From: Verrucomicrobiales bacterium
GTDB taxonomy: Bacteria > Verrucomicrobiota > Verrucomicrobiia > Limisphaerales > JAYPXF01
Direction of reading: 5' to 3'
NCBI GenBank assembly: GCA_002715965.1
Contig: PBAL01000014.1
Coordinates: forward strand, 1 to 64,000
Length of the DNA stretch: 64,000 bases
The position numbers were made by a program, and so were the translations under genes. Under the pieces are notes generated by a model. The model was not told where the DNA came from, searched no databases, and worked only from the letters and a program-made list of their open reading frames with translations. Shown here piece by piece: positions 8,145-16,856 of the stretch. Positions within the stretch are counted from its first letter, which is position 1, and each line of letters begins with the position of its first letter.

Positions 8145-8840
8145 ATGTCCTCCGATGAAATCCTGGCGGCGCGTCTTCGGCGCATCGACGAATCCCATCG
8201 TCTCGAGCCCGGCAATTGCGCACTGCTGGTCATCGACATGCAGCAAGGCTTCCTGGACGAAGGAGCTTCATTGGAGGTGCCCAAGGGACGGGATCTGGTT
8301 CCAACCATTGCGGAGCTGATTGAGCGGTGCCGGGAAGAAGCGGTGCCGGTGATTTTCACGGAGTTTGTGTATGCGGATTCAATTCCCTGCCTGCGGGGAA
8401 ATCCGTTCGGGCCGGAGCATTTGCATCCGGAAGAAGGGCAACCCACCGGCTACGGTTGCCCTTCAAACAATTGCCGGATCGGGCCGGACGCGGGCACGGG
8501 GCCGGAATCGGCGCGGACCATCCATGCCTTGAAGCCCTTGAGTTCGGAACTGGTGTTACAGGCACATACCTACGACAAGTTTTACGGGACCCATTTGGAC
8601 CTGGCTCTGCGTTCACAGAACATCACCCATCTTATCGCGACGGGTGTCACGACAGACGTCTGCGTGAACAGCACGATCGTGGCAGGTTCGACGCGGAATT
8701 ACCGCATGACGGCCGTGACGGATGGCATGGCAACGATTCATGATCACATCCATGACGCCTGTCTGCAGATCTGGGAGAACAAGTTTGCCCGATTGAAAAA
8801 ATCGGCGGAGGTGATCAAGGAGTTGTGCTCGCCACATTGA
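8145..8840 (+). CDS. isochorismatase-like cysteine hydrolase
   Basis: 231 residues from ATG 8145; the frame stays open upstream but that part is antisense to the VOC gene. The isochorismatase-family catalytic triad is visible: Asp31 in L-L-V-I-D-M-Q-Q-G-F, Lys145 in H-T-Y-D-K-F-Y-G-T, and the nucleophile Cys173 in T-T-D-V-C-V-N-S-T. The usual cis-peptide G-V-T-T precedes the Cys. Members hydrolyse isochorismate, nicotinamide, ureidoacrylate or N-carbamoyl amides, and the substrate here is not deducible. A CehA-like hydrolase gene follows 31 bp downstream, so the two may share a transcript. Confidence 0.9.
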   Translation: MSSDEILAARLRRIDESHRLEPGNCALLVIDMQQGFLDEGASLEVPKGRDLVPTIAELIERCREEAVPVIFTEFVYADSIPCLRGNPFGPEHLHPEEGQPTGYGCPSNNCRIGPDAGTGPESARTIHALKPLSSELVLQAHTYDKFYGTHLDLALRSQNITHLIATGVTTDVCVNSTIVAGSTRNYRMTAVTDGMATIHDHIHDACLQIWENKFARLKKSAEVIKELCSPH

Positions 8841-8871
8841 GTACAGGAACAACAGAACAGACAGGACCCCA

Positions 8872-11244
8872 ATGAAGAGATTATCTCTGAGACTTGTAAT
8901 TGCGTTTGCGCTGGCCACGACCGTTTCCGCTGAACTTCCGATGGTGGACAAAGTGGCTTACCAGCCGCTGGTGTCTTCGACGAAACGATTGATGGAAGCG
9001 CTGGATTACGTGGGAGCACCGTTGTCCGAAGCGGATGCGCTCAAGCTGAAGAGCGCCATGGCATCGGACGATCAAAAGGCCGCGATCAAGACGATTGAAT
9101 CGGTGCTGGATCAATATTGTGTGGCGGGAGTGCACATCAATCCCGAGAGCCGGGTGAAGGTCTCAGAAGGACCGGTGAAGAAGGAACTGGTGCATCAAGG
9201 CTGGCGGACGTTCCTGGTGAAAGTCGCCAATGAAGCGGGGGTGACTCCTCCGTTGCGTGCGAAGAGTCCGAACGCCCTGCCGCAGTTCAAACGCAGCAGG
9301 AGTTCCCCCGAACCAAAGGCGGAGATCACGGCGGCCCATGTGGCTCAACGATTTCTTGATCTGACAATGGTGGATTCGCGGCCCATGCGGCCGAATTTGT
9401 CGGGCCTGGAATTGGAGTACCGGATCATCCAGCTCTACAGCCGCGATGTCGGAAAGCGAGAGGCGACTCTGGCGTTCGATGTGGGCCAGGGAACACAGGA
9501 CATCGGGTTCCGGAATGAAGTAGCGATATTGTTTACGTGTGTACCTGCGGTGGAAGTGTCGCTGGGGGTGAAGGATTTTGATGGGAAGCCCACTTCAGCT
9601 GCTTTTGTCGTGCGGGATCGGTTTGGACGGATTTATCCGAACCCGGCTCGTCGCCTGGCACCGGACTTTTATTTTCACGATCAGGTTTATCGTGCCGATG
9701 GCGAATCGCTGCAATTGCCGCCGGGTGAATACACGGTGAACGTCTCGCGCGGACCGGAGTACTTCGTCCGCGATCACAAACTGACGGTAAAGAGCGGGGT
9801 GGCTTCGCAACGGGCGGTGTTCAAACTGCAGCGTTGGATTCATCCGGCGAAGCGCCGGTGGTTCTCGGGAGATCATCACGTGCACGCGGCAGGCTGTTCG
9901 CATTACGAGAATCCCACCGAGGGCGTTACGCCTGCCGATATGATGCGGCACATTCTGGGAGAAGATCTGAACGTCGGCTGCGTGCTTACATGGGGGCCCT
10001 GCTGGTATTCGCAGAAAGAGTATTTCGAGGGGAAAATCTCCGCGCTTTCGAAGCCGAACTACCTCATGCGCTATGACATCGAAGTGAGCGGCTTTCCTTC
10101 ATCGCACGCTGGGCATCTGTGTCTCTTGCGTTTGAACGAGGATGATTATCCCGGCACGACACGCTTGGAACAATGGCCGACCTGGACTCTGCCGGTGCTG
10201 AAGTGGGGCAAGGAACAAGGGGGCGTGGTTGGTTACAGCCACAGCGGCTGGGGAATTGCCTTGCCGGACTATGGTCCGAACGGCGAGCGATTGAAGATGA
10301 TGCCGTATCGGCGTCCAGGCAGAAACCAGGCGCAAATCGGGCGCGCCGCGGACAAGCTGCCGGACTACGCGATGCCTCCTTTTGATGGCATCGGTGCGAA
10401 CGAATACATCGTCACGGTGGCGCATGATGTCTGCCATTTCATCTCGGCCGTGGATACTCCGGCGATCTGGGAATTGAACATCTGGTATCACACCTTGAAC
10501 TGCGGCTTCCGCGCGCGGATCAGTGGAGAGACTGATTTCCCGTGCATTTATGGCGATAAGATCGGTCTCGGACGGATCTACGTGAAGTTGAATCCGAACG
10601 AGCCGCTGGACTTCGACAACTGGGTTCACGGATTGAAGAACGGCCGAAGTTATTGCGGTGACGGAATGAGCCACCTGATGGATCTCAAAGTGAACGATGT
10701 GGAAATTGGAACGTCCGGATCCGATGGAAAGATCAGTCAGTTGAACCTCGCGAAGCCTGGCAAGGTGAAGGTGTCGTTTGATGCAGCAGCCTTGTTGGCT
10801 CCGAAGCCCACGGAACGGACGGAGGCCATTCGGAAGGCGCGTCTGGATGCCAAGCCCTATTGGCATATTGAACGTTCGCGCGTCGGGAATACGCGCAAGG
10901 TGCCGGTTGAACTGATCGTGAACGGTTATCCGATGGCAAAGCGGATGTTGGAGGCCGATGGGAAGACCCGGCGGATGGAGTTCGACCTGGACATTGATTA
11001 CTCAAGTTGGGTGGCGGTGCGAATCCTGCCCAGCGCACACACGAATCCGATCTTCGTCGAAGTCGGTGGCAAACCGATCCGGGCAAGTCGGCGTAGCGCC
11101 GAGTGGTGCATGAAGGCGGTGGATGTCTGCTGGAATTCGAAGAAGGGCCGCATCAAGGAAGCCGAACGCGCGGAGGCGAAAGAGGCTTACGAGGAAGCGC
11201 GGAAGGTATATTCGCGGATACTGATTGAGTCGGTCGCGGAGTGA
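8872..11244 (+). CDS. secreted CehA/McbA-like metallohydrolase
   Basis: 790 residues with a Sec signal peptide (M-K-R-L-S-L-R-L-V-I-A-F-A-L-A, cleavage after V-S-A). The middle region has a carboxypeptidase-regulatory-like beta domain (about 220-320), then a PHP-type metal site beginning S-G-D-H-H-V-H-A at about 330 and continuing through G-Y-S-H-S-G and the E-L-N-I-W region near 545. CehA/McbA proteins (carbaryl hydrolase type) hydrolyse phosphate or carbamate esters, but close homologues in PVC bacteria are mostly uncharacterised. A helical N-terminal region of about 130 residues precedes the core. It is the second gene after the isochorismatase-like hydrolase. Confidence 0.75.
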   Translation: MKRLSLRLVIAFALATTVSAELPMVDKVAYQPLVSSTKRLMEALDYVGAPLSEADALKLKSAMASDDQKAAIKTIESVLDQYCVAGVHINPESRVKVSEGPVKKELVHQGWRTFLVKVANEAGVTPPLRAKSPNALPQFKRSRSSPEPKAEITAAHVAQRFLDLTMVDSRPMRPNLSGLELEYRIIQLYSRDVGKREATLAFDVGQGTQDIGFRNEVAILFTCVPAVEVSLGVKDFDGKPTSAAFVVRDRFGRIYPNPARRLAPDFYFHDQVYRADGESLQLPPGEYTVNVSRGPEYFVRDHKLTVKSGVASQRAVFKLQRWIHPAKRRWFSGDHHVHAAGCSHYENPTEGVTPADMMRHILGEDLNVGCVLTWGPCWYSQKEYFEGKISALSKPNYLMRYDIEVSGFPSSHAGHLCLLRLNEDDYPGTTRLEQWPTWTLPVLKWGKEQGGVVGYSHSGWGIALPDYGPNGERLKMMPYRRPGRNQAQIGRAADKLPDYAMPPFDGIGANEYIVTVAHDVCHFISAVDTPAIWELNIWYHTLNCGFRARISGETDFPCIYGDKIGLGRIYVKLNPNEPLDFDNWVHGLKNGRSYCGDGMSHLMDLKVNDVEIGTSGSDGKISQLNLAKPGKVKVSFDAAALLAPKPTERTEAIRKARLDAKPYWHIERSRVGNTRKVPVELIVNGYPMAKRMLEADGKTRRMEFDLDIDYSSWVAVRILPSAHTNPIFVEVGGKPIRASRRSAEWCMKAVDVCWNSKKGRIKEAERAEAKEAYEEARKVYSRILIESVAE

Positions 11245-11301
11245 GGGGCTCATTGAAGGGGCTGATGAGTTCAGCTCTCCGAATTCTTGCTCACTGTTGA
11301 T

Positions 11302-11356
11302 GCGAACGTAAGTTCGCTCACTTCCGGAATTGCCGGCCAGAGCGGACTCACGTCCG
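11302..11356. repeat. pair of short hairpins with related sequence
   Basis: GCGAAC-GTAA-GTTCGC (11302-11317) and CGGAC-TCAC-GTCCG (11343-11356) are perfect stems with four-base loops. They lie between the convergent 3' ends of the CehA-like gene and the sulfatase. The same GCGAAC stem with a TCAC loop recurs at 49794-49809. There is no U-tract, so a simple intrinsic terminator is unlikely; an interspersed palindromic repeat is more likely. Confidence 0.5.
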
Positions 11357-11368
11357 GTGCCACGCGAT

Positions 11369-12871
11369 TCACTTCGGCTTCTTGTTGTTACGCTTCCGAT
11401 TCTTCTTTGCGGGCTTCTTGGTATTCGGCGGCGTGAGTCCGTCGTCGGGTTGATTCCACAGACGATAGGGATCGTCGAGGCGACGCATCTCGGCGAGGAG
11501 GAGAGCTTCCATTTCCTTCAACTTATTCGCGTGCTTCGGGCTGTCAGCGAGATTCGCGAGTTCTTTGCACTTGCCGTGTTGGTGAATGAACTCGTGCGGA
11601 TTCTTGGCGATATTGAAGAGCTGGGTTTCGCGAACCTGGCCGTCCATCACGTCGTATTTGATCAGTTTCCAATCGCCTCTGCGGACGGAACGCATTCCGG
11701 GTTTGGTTCCTCCGCAGTAAACGCCGAACAGGGTGTCGCGGACGGTTTGTCGTTTGCCCATGAGCACGGGTTTGAAACTGATCCCCTCGCTGCTCTCGGG
11801 CGCCTTGATGCCGGCGAGGTCGCAAATGGTCGATAGCGAATCTAGGAGGTAGATGTTGCCCGGTGCGCGACCGGGTTTGATGCCCGGTCCTTTGACAATG
11901 TATGGAACGCGCCAGGTGTGTTCGTAGAGGTTTTGTTTGCCCTGCAGTCCGTGGCGCCCGATCGCCATGCCGTGATCAGCCGTGTAGACGATGTAGGTGT
12001 TTTCGAGTTCGCCCATGGATTTCAGTTTCTTGAGGACGCGGCCAACCTGGATGTCGATGTTCTCGCTGCAGGCAAATTCGCGGCCGAGCTCGTTGCGAAT
12101 GGTGCGTTCGTCGCGTCGCTCCCAGACTCCACTGACCCTGACCTCGTCGCGGAGTCCCGGATGCCCGTGGTGGAAGGGATGTTCTTCCAAATAATTGATG
12201 GGGAGCTTTGGTTGTTTTGGATTGGCCGGTGGGAAGGAGTTCTTGTCGCGGTGATTGGTGGCTCCGTATTTGGCAAGCAGCTTCGGTGTGCCATCGCGGA
12301 CATCGTGGGGGTGGGAGAAACCGTAGTAGATGAGAAAGGGCTTGCGTTCGTCCTGCTTCTCTCGCTCGTTCAGGTAGTTGAGGACGTGTTCCGCGTGCCA
12401 CGCGCTCCCCGATTCGGCAGTGCCTCCACGCTTGGTCGCATCGTTACGGATGGTGAATTGTTTGTTGGCGTCTTCGTAGCTGTTGCCGCGTTTGCAGGTG
12501 CGGACGGTGTCGTAGCCGGCGCGATTGAAAACGGCGGCCATGGTGTTCTGCGCGACGTCCGCGGGAACGAGTCCCTTCTTTGCGCCCCGCCGGTTGGGGA
12601 GATGCCAGACAGTGCGGCCACACATGACCATGTGCCGCGAAGGCGTGCAGACGGCGCCGCTGTACGAGCCCATGTGGTAGGCGCCGTCGAAGACCATTCC
12701 TTCAGCGGCAAGTCGATTGATGTTGGGTGAATCAAGTTCGGATTTGGAATTGTAGACCTTGAGATCGAAGGGGGACTGGTCGTCGACAATGATGAAAAGG
12801 ATGTTGGGTCGTTTGGCCGCGTGGAGCTGGGCGCAGGCGAGGAAAAGGAGAATGAGGATGGTGTTTCTCAT
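11369..12871 (-). CDS. secreted sulfatase (alkaline-phosphatase superfamily)
   Basis: 500 residues from ATG 12871, which begins a clear signal peptide (M-R-N-T-I-L-I-L-L-F-L-A-C-A); 26 upstream in-frame codons lack signal-like character. The mature part opens with K-R-P-N-I-L-F-I-I-V-D-D, the metal-binding start of sulfatases. The formylglycine motif is C-T-P-S-R with Cys75. Further sulfatase features include Y-T-A-D-H-G-M-A-I-G-R-H. The tail is very basic (K-K-N-R-K-R-N-N-K-K). It should cleave sulfate esters in the periplasm after maturation by a formylglycine-generating enzyme; the substrate is unknown. A broken sulfatase lies divergently 83 bp away. Confidence 0.9.
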   Translation of the reverse strand: MRNTILILLFLACAQLHAAKRPNILFIIVDDQSPFDLKVYNSKSELDSPNINRLAAEGMVFDGAYHMGSYSGAVCTPSRHMVMCGRTVWHLPNRRGAKKGLVPADVAQNTMAAVFNRAGYDTVRTCKRGNSYEDANKQFTIRNDATKRGGTAESGSAWHAEHVLNYLNEREKQDERKPFLIYYGFSHPHDVRDGTPKLLAKYGATNHRDKNSFPPANPKQPKLPINYLEEHPFHHGHPGLRDEVRVSGVWERRDERTIRNELGREFACSENIDIQVGRVLKKLKSMGELENTYIVYTADHGMAIGRHGLQGKQNLYEHTWRVPYIVKGPGIKPGRAPGNIYLLDSLSTICDLAGIKAPESSEGISFKPVLMGKRQTVRDTLFGVYCGGTKPGMRSVRRGDWKLIKYDVMDGQVRETQLFNIAKNPHEFIHQHGKCKELANLADSPKHANKLKEMEALLLAEMRRLDDPYRLWNQPDDGLTPPNTKKPAKKNRKRNNKKPK

Positions 12872-12954
12872 GTTTTTAAGGACGTAGGGTATGCATGAAA
12901 TCAGTTGGGCTTTCAATCTTGTTTGGATCATTCGCGCCTGATAGGTCATCGGTC

Positions 12955-13227
12955 ATGTGCAAGTTGAAATTCTTGATCGGATGTCTGCTGATCGTTTGCG
13001 GAGTGATGCGAGTCGAAGGCGTGGCTGGTTCGAAGCCGAATATCATCTTCGTGCTCGCGGATGATCTGGGATACGGGGACATCGGCCGTTTCGGGCAGAA
13101 GATCATCAAGACCCCGAACTTGGATCGGATAGCGAAGGAGGGAATGAGGGTGAGGGAGAAAACTCCCGGATTCAGTTCCGGATACTATTGTCGCCTAGAT
13201 TTTCACAGACACGATTGGGAGTGGTGA
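12955..13227 (+). pseudogene. sulfatase N-terminal remnant
   Basis: From ATG 12955 the frame gives a signal peptide, then S-K-P-N-I-I-F-V-L-A-D-D-L-G-Y-G-D-I and K-T-P-N-L-D-R-I-A-K-E-G-M-R, the standard N-terminal 65 residues of an arylsulfatase. Homology stops abruptly at about 13150, before the Cys-x-Pro-x-Arg motif, and unrelated codons run to TGA 13225-13227. All catalytic parts beyond the first metal-binding Asp pair are missing, so this is a deletion scar of a second sulfatase once divergent from its neighbour. Its stop overlaps the next gene start as GTGA. Confidence 0.8.
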
Positions 13228-13688
13228 GCCTTCGACTGAGATTGCGTTTGTCCATTGTTGCCGGAGTATTGCTCTTTGCGATTGGTTGTCAGGTGACCTT
13301 CTTTCCGGAGCCAGAGCGTGGGAGCAAGACCGTACTGGTGCCGGGGATTCAACCCAGGTCAATTGAGGACGCCCAAACGATCGTTGATTACAAGCAGGCT
13401 ATTTACGCCGATATTCAGTTTGCCATTCAGGAGGCAATGAACCCGTATCCGAACATTGGAGGTGTGTATCTGAAGGTTTTGGTGAGGATGAATTTCGACG
13501 GTGAGTTTGAGGAGGTGAGGATCCTGGATTCGGCGGCTCCAGTCGAAGTTTCCCGGAGTGTGTTGAGGGGCATCGAAGCCCTTTCGCCTCTTCATCACGT
13601 TCCGGAGGAGATTCGCTACGTTTATCCTGACGGATACGACCCGATTGTGCTTGAGTTGGGACGACATCCGTCGCTGAGAAAAAGATGA
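13224..13688 (+). CDS. lipoprotein with TonB-C-terminal-like region
   Basis: About 154 residues from GTG 13224; TTG 13188 and GTG 13221 are alternatives. A signal peptide with lipobox F-A-I-G-C predicts lipid attachment. The mature part has a conserved-looking stretch (Y-L-K-V-L-V-R-M-N-F-D-G-E-F-E-E-V-R-I-L-D-S) that resembles the strand pattern of TonB/TolA C-terminal domains, followed by S-R-S-V-L-R-G-I-E. The function is unknown. The stop overlaps the phnW start (ATGA at 13685), so the two are translationally coupled. Its start overlaps the sulfatase remnant stop, perhaps because the deletion brought the two together. Confidence 0.65.
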   Translation: MSLRLRLRLSIVAGVLLFAIGCQVTFFPEPERGSKTVLVPGIQPRSIEDAQTIVDYKQAIYADIQFAIQEAMNPYPNIGGVYLKVLVRMNFDGEFEEVRILDSAAPVEVSRSVLRGIEALSPLHHVPEEIRYVYPDGYDPIVLELGRHPSLRKR

Positions 13689-14833
13689 GTGAATCGAAAG
13701 ACAAATATCTGTTCACACCCGGGCCCCTGACCACGTCGAAAACGGTCAAGGCCGCGATGATGCGCGACCTAGGGTCGCGCGACGAGGCCTTCATTCGTGT
13801 CGTGGCGGAGGTTCGCGAACAGCTCCTTGCGTTGGGGCAAGTGAGTCGTGGCACCGGGTATGAGGCAATCCCCATGCAGGGGAGTGGAACCTTTGGGATC
13901 GAGGCGACGATTGGTTCGGTGATTCCTCGCGGAGGCAAGTTGCTGGTGCTGATCAACGGCGCGTATGGGGAACGGATTGCTGCCATGGCCAGGCGACTTG
14001 GCATCGAGACCGTGGAACTTTGCTCCGCCGAGAATCAAGTGCCATCCCAGGGCGATCTTCGCGAGACCCTGTCAATGGACGCGGAGATCACCAACGTTGC
14101 TGTTGTTCACTGCGAGACGACTTCGGGCATCATGAACCCAGTCGAGGAGTTGGGTGCCGTCGTCCACGAATTCGGCCGCACCTACATTGTGGATGCCATG
14201 AGCAGTTTCGGGGCGGTCACCTTGGATCTTGCTGCGGCTCACATCGACTACCTGATTTCTTCCTCAAACAAATGCATTGAAGGCGTGCCTGGCTTTTCGT
14301 TTGTAATTGCGAATCGTGACAAGTTGATTCGCAGCAAAGGATCCGCACGCAGTGTCAGTCTGGATTTGCTGGCGCAGTGGGAAGGCCTGGAGAAGAACGG
14401 ACAGTTTCGCTTCACGCCACCGACTCATTCGATACTGGCTTTTCTCGAAGCACTTGGGGAGCTGGAAGCTGAAGGCGGAGTGGGGGGACGCGAAAAGCGG
14501 TATCGGGAGAATCATGCGACACTGGTTGCCGGAATGCGTGAATTGGGCTTTCGCGAGTACATCGCGCCCGATTTACAGGGATGGATCATAACGGCTTTTC
14601 CCTACCCGAATAATGACGCGTTTCGATTTGAGGAATTCTACGAACAACTGTCGCAACGCGGCATGCTCATTTATCCGGGCAAACTGACGAATGAGGAGTG
14701 TTTCCGAATTGGAAACATCGGGCGCTTGGGAATTGATGAGATCCGTCAATTGCTCGCAGCGGTTCGTGAGGCCCTGGACGCCTTGAAGCTACACGTCCCG
14801 GTTTCCGTGTGTGTTAAGAGTGGTGGCGGCTGA
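13685..14833 (+). CDS. phnW: 2-aminoethylphosphonate-pyruvate transaminase
   Basis: 382 residues, a class V PLP aminotransferase. The N-terminus L-F-T-P-G-P-L-T-T-S followed by D-L-G-S-R-D is diagnostic of PhnW rather than general alanine-glyoxylate transaminases. The PLP lysine is Lys196 in S-S-S-N-K-C-I-E-G-V-P. PhnW converts 2-aminoethylphosphonate plus pyruvate to phosphonoacetaldehyde plus alanine. No phosphonatase (phnX) or phosphonoacetaldehyde dehydrogenase (phnY) gene lies next to it, and the following sequence is a decayed barrel gene, so the rest of the pathway must be elsewhere or the gene is a relic of a larger cluster. Confidence 0.9.
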   Translation: MSESKDKYLFTPGPLTTSKTVKAAMMRDLGSRDEAFIRVVAEVREQLLALGQVSRGTGYEAIPMQGSGTFGIEATIGSVIPRGGKLLVLINGAYGERIAAMARRLGIETVELCSAENQVPSQGDLRETLSMDAEITNVAVVHCETTSGIMNPVEELGAVVHEFGRTYIVDAMSSFGAVTLDLAAAHIDYLISSSNKCIEGVPGFSFVIANRDKLIRSKGSARSVSLDLLAQWEGLEKNGQFRFTPPTHSILAFLEALGELEAEGGVGGREKRYRENHATLVAGMRELGFREYIAPDLQGWIITAFPYPNNDAFRFEEFYEQLSQRGMLIYPGKLTNEECFRIGNIGRLGIDEIRQLLAAVREALDALKLHVPVSVCVKSGGG

Positions 14834-15021
14834 GGTCCATTCTATGAGCACCCCCGCGTTTGACAATAGTCAGGCCAGAGGATTTTCGATGCGTTCTCCT
14901 TCACGCCCTCTCCCAGCGGTCTGTGCCTCAAAGATCTGGTTGAGCAGTTTGAACATCCCCTTTGCGCCGAGTTTTTCAGCCATGGGGTTTAGTTGCGAAG
15001 GTCGGTGAGCAGCAGTGTGAC

Positions 15022-15561
15022 TTCTGCTCCCTTGGCATCCAATTGGTTGGGGGTTTCCATGATGTTTCGCAGCTGCAGTTCAACACGACGAATGACTGGT
15101 AGTTTCAGGTCGGGTTCGATTACGTGCGATTGCTCAATCAAGGAGCGTATGACGAATTCTACCGGGAGTTTCTACCGCGTTATGCGCTGACAAAGTAGAT
15201 CTACTTCAGCGAGACGCGGTTTCTGCGCTTCAGTTATCAGGGTGCGTTTCACTTCACCGACACTCCCGGGGATCCGGCGACGAGTTCTGCGCAGGACCGT
15301 CTCGATCAGGGTCTGCTCGCGGCTTACACGCATTCCTTCGGTCCGTATTGGGCGGTTCAACCTTTTTATCGAATCGTCTACACCCACTACGCAGATCAAT
15401 TCGGGCGGGATGACCTGCTTCAGACCGCCGGTGGAACAGTCTTTTACAATTTTAACGAGTGGATCAGCGCCCGTGCCTTCGTGGCCTACGACCTTCGTGA
15501 AACCGATATCGGCGTCGTGCCGGATTATCGGAAAGTCGCCGTGGGCATTGCGATCGGGTAG
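15022..15561 (+). pseudogene. outer-membrane beta-barrel protein, decayed C-terminal part
   Basis: In the frame ending at TAG 15559-15561, about 180 codons read like an outer-membrane barrel: alternating strands such as Q-P-F-Y-R-I-V-Y-T-H-Y-A, G-G-T-V-F-Y-N-F-N-E-W and S-A-R-A-F-V-A-Y-D-L. The frame is broken by TAG at 15100-15102 and again at 15196-15198, yet barrel-like sequence continues in phase across both. There is no start codon for the last 120 codons, and upstream of about 15020 the similarity fades, so the 5' half is lost. It is a dead gene with nonsense mutations and a 5' truncation. Confidence 0.7.
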
Positions 15562-15689
15562 AGTCGGCGGTTCTGAGGAGCCTGTCTCGTCCGCTGCTGC
15601 GGGGGTATCTCTGAGCTGCGCCTGGCAACCCTCCTGTTCCCCTTTTTTTGTTTTGCGTGAAATGGGGGATCTGCTACGAAGTGCGGACT

Positions 15690-16856
15690 ATGCAGCTTGT
15701 CCGGATATCGATTCTGCTGTTGGCGTTGACGCTTCCCGCTTTCGCGCAGGAAAACATTACGTTGACGGAGACCAACGGCACAAAGCACGTGGGTAAGATT
15801 TTCTCCCCGAAGTCAGACGGGGTCATTCTTCGCAAGCCTTCGGGCGGTCTCAGCGGCCGGATCAAATACAACAAATTGGATCAGGCCTCGCTGAAGCTCC
15901 TGGAGAAGAACAAGAAGGCGAAACCCTACGTTGAGTTCCTGATCAATCGTCCCAAGCCCAAGGGGGGACAGGACGCTTCCCTGCCGGCTCCCAAGAGAGG
16001 AAAGCTGGATCCGCCCTCCTACACCGATGTTGAGGGCAAACCTGAGTTACCGGAGGTCGGTTCATTCATGGGTGCGATGTTTGGCAGTCTGCCCGGCTGG
16101 TTCATGATCCTGGTGATTTATGGTGCGAATATTTTTGCCGGCTATGCGGTGGGGATCTATCGCCGATGGAACAAGTTCATGGTGCCGGGCATTTCAGCTG
16201 CGGCTCCGATTATCGCGCCGATCGTGTTCATCTGTATGAAGCCGCGCAAGGTGGAGAAGAAGGACACCGTGCTCGGAAAGAAAGACGACGATGACGGCAA
16301 ACCCGCCAAGAAGAAGGCTGCAGCCGTGGCCGCCAAGCCGAAGGCGAAGAAAGTCGTCGCCGCGCAACCAGCCGGTGCTGCTGCCAAAAAGGTCGCACAG
16401 GCGAAACGCCCTGCCGCTCCAGCGGCGCCGGCAAAGATTGCTGCACCTGCTGCTCCCGGCGCAGGTGGTGGTGGTGGTGGTGGTATCGCCGCGCCGGCCC
16501 CGATCGCGGCACCGGCAGCGCCCAAACCACCCGGCGCGCAGGCTCCGGCAGCACCCGCAGCCGAATCTGGTGCACTTGAGGCAGCTTCCTATACCAAGGG
16601 CGAGGTGAACATCAACAAGCGCTTCATCGAGACCAAATTTGCTCCGTTCTTCAAATTGGTTCCGGACGAGCCCTATCGCTCTGCATGGCTCTGCTTCATC
16701 ACCACCCGTGGTGAATACTGGGTCAAGCGCATTCCCAAGATCACGCAGACGGATGTGACCTTGCAGTGTCCGCAGGAAGGCGGGGGAACGATGGATCAGG
16801 TCGCACAGATCACGGACATCCAGGAGATCCACGTGCGTCCTGGCGACGAGGGTTGA
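15690..16856 (+). CDS. membrane protein with Ala/Pro/Lys-rich linker, unknown function
   Basis: 388 residues from ATG 15690, which starts a good signal peptide (Q-L-V-R-I-S-I-L-L-L-A-L, cleavage after F-A-Q). About residues 20-80 form a small beta-rich domain. Hydrophobic segments follow near 131-180 (W-F-M-I-L-V-I-Y-G-A-N-I and A-A-P-I-I-A-P-I-V-F-I). A long low-complexity linker of Ala, Pro and Lys follows with a run of seven Gly. A conserved-looking C-terminal domain of about 85 residues ends the protein. I recognise no family. Its TGA overlaps the fmt start (TTGA), so it is probably co-translated with fmt. Confidence 0.75.
   Translation: MQLVRISILLLALTLPAFAQENITLTETNGTKHVGKIFSPKSDGVILRKPSGGLSGRIKYNKLDQASLKLLEKNKKAKPYVEFLINRPKPKGGQDASLPAPKRGKLDPPSYTDVEGKPELPEVGSFMGAMFGSLPGWFMILVIYGANIFAGYAVGIYRRWNKFMVPGISAAAPIIAPIVFICMKPRKVEKKDTVLGKKDDDDGKPAKKKAAAVAAKPKAKKVVAAQPAGAAAKKVAQAKRPAAPAAPAKIAAPAAPGAGGGGGGGIAAPAPIAAPAAPKPPGAQAPAAPAAESGALEAASYTKGEVNINKRFIETKFAPFFKLVPDEPYRSAWLCFITTRGEYWVKRIPKITQTDVTLQCPQEGGGTMDQVAQITDIQEIHVRPGDEG
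16464..16484 (+). repeat. (GGT)7 microsatellite within a coding linker
   Basis: Seven tandem GGT codons encode a polyglycine run in the linker of the membrane protein at 15690-16856. In-frame slippage would only change linker length. Confidence 0.85.

Noticed and set aside
15100..15198. TAG codons in the barrel gene as pyrrolysine or recoding sites
   Set aside because: The gene also lacks a start and its 5' half, and pyrrolysine is not expected in this protein class; decay is simpler.
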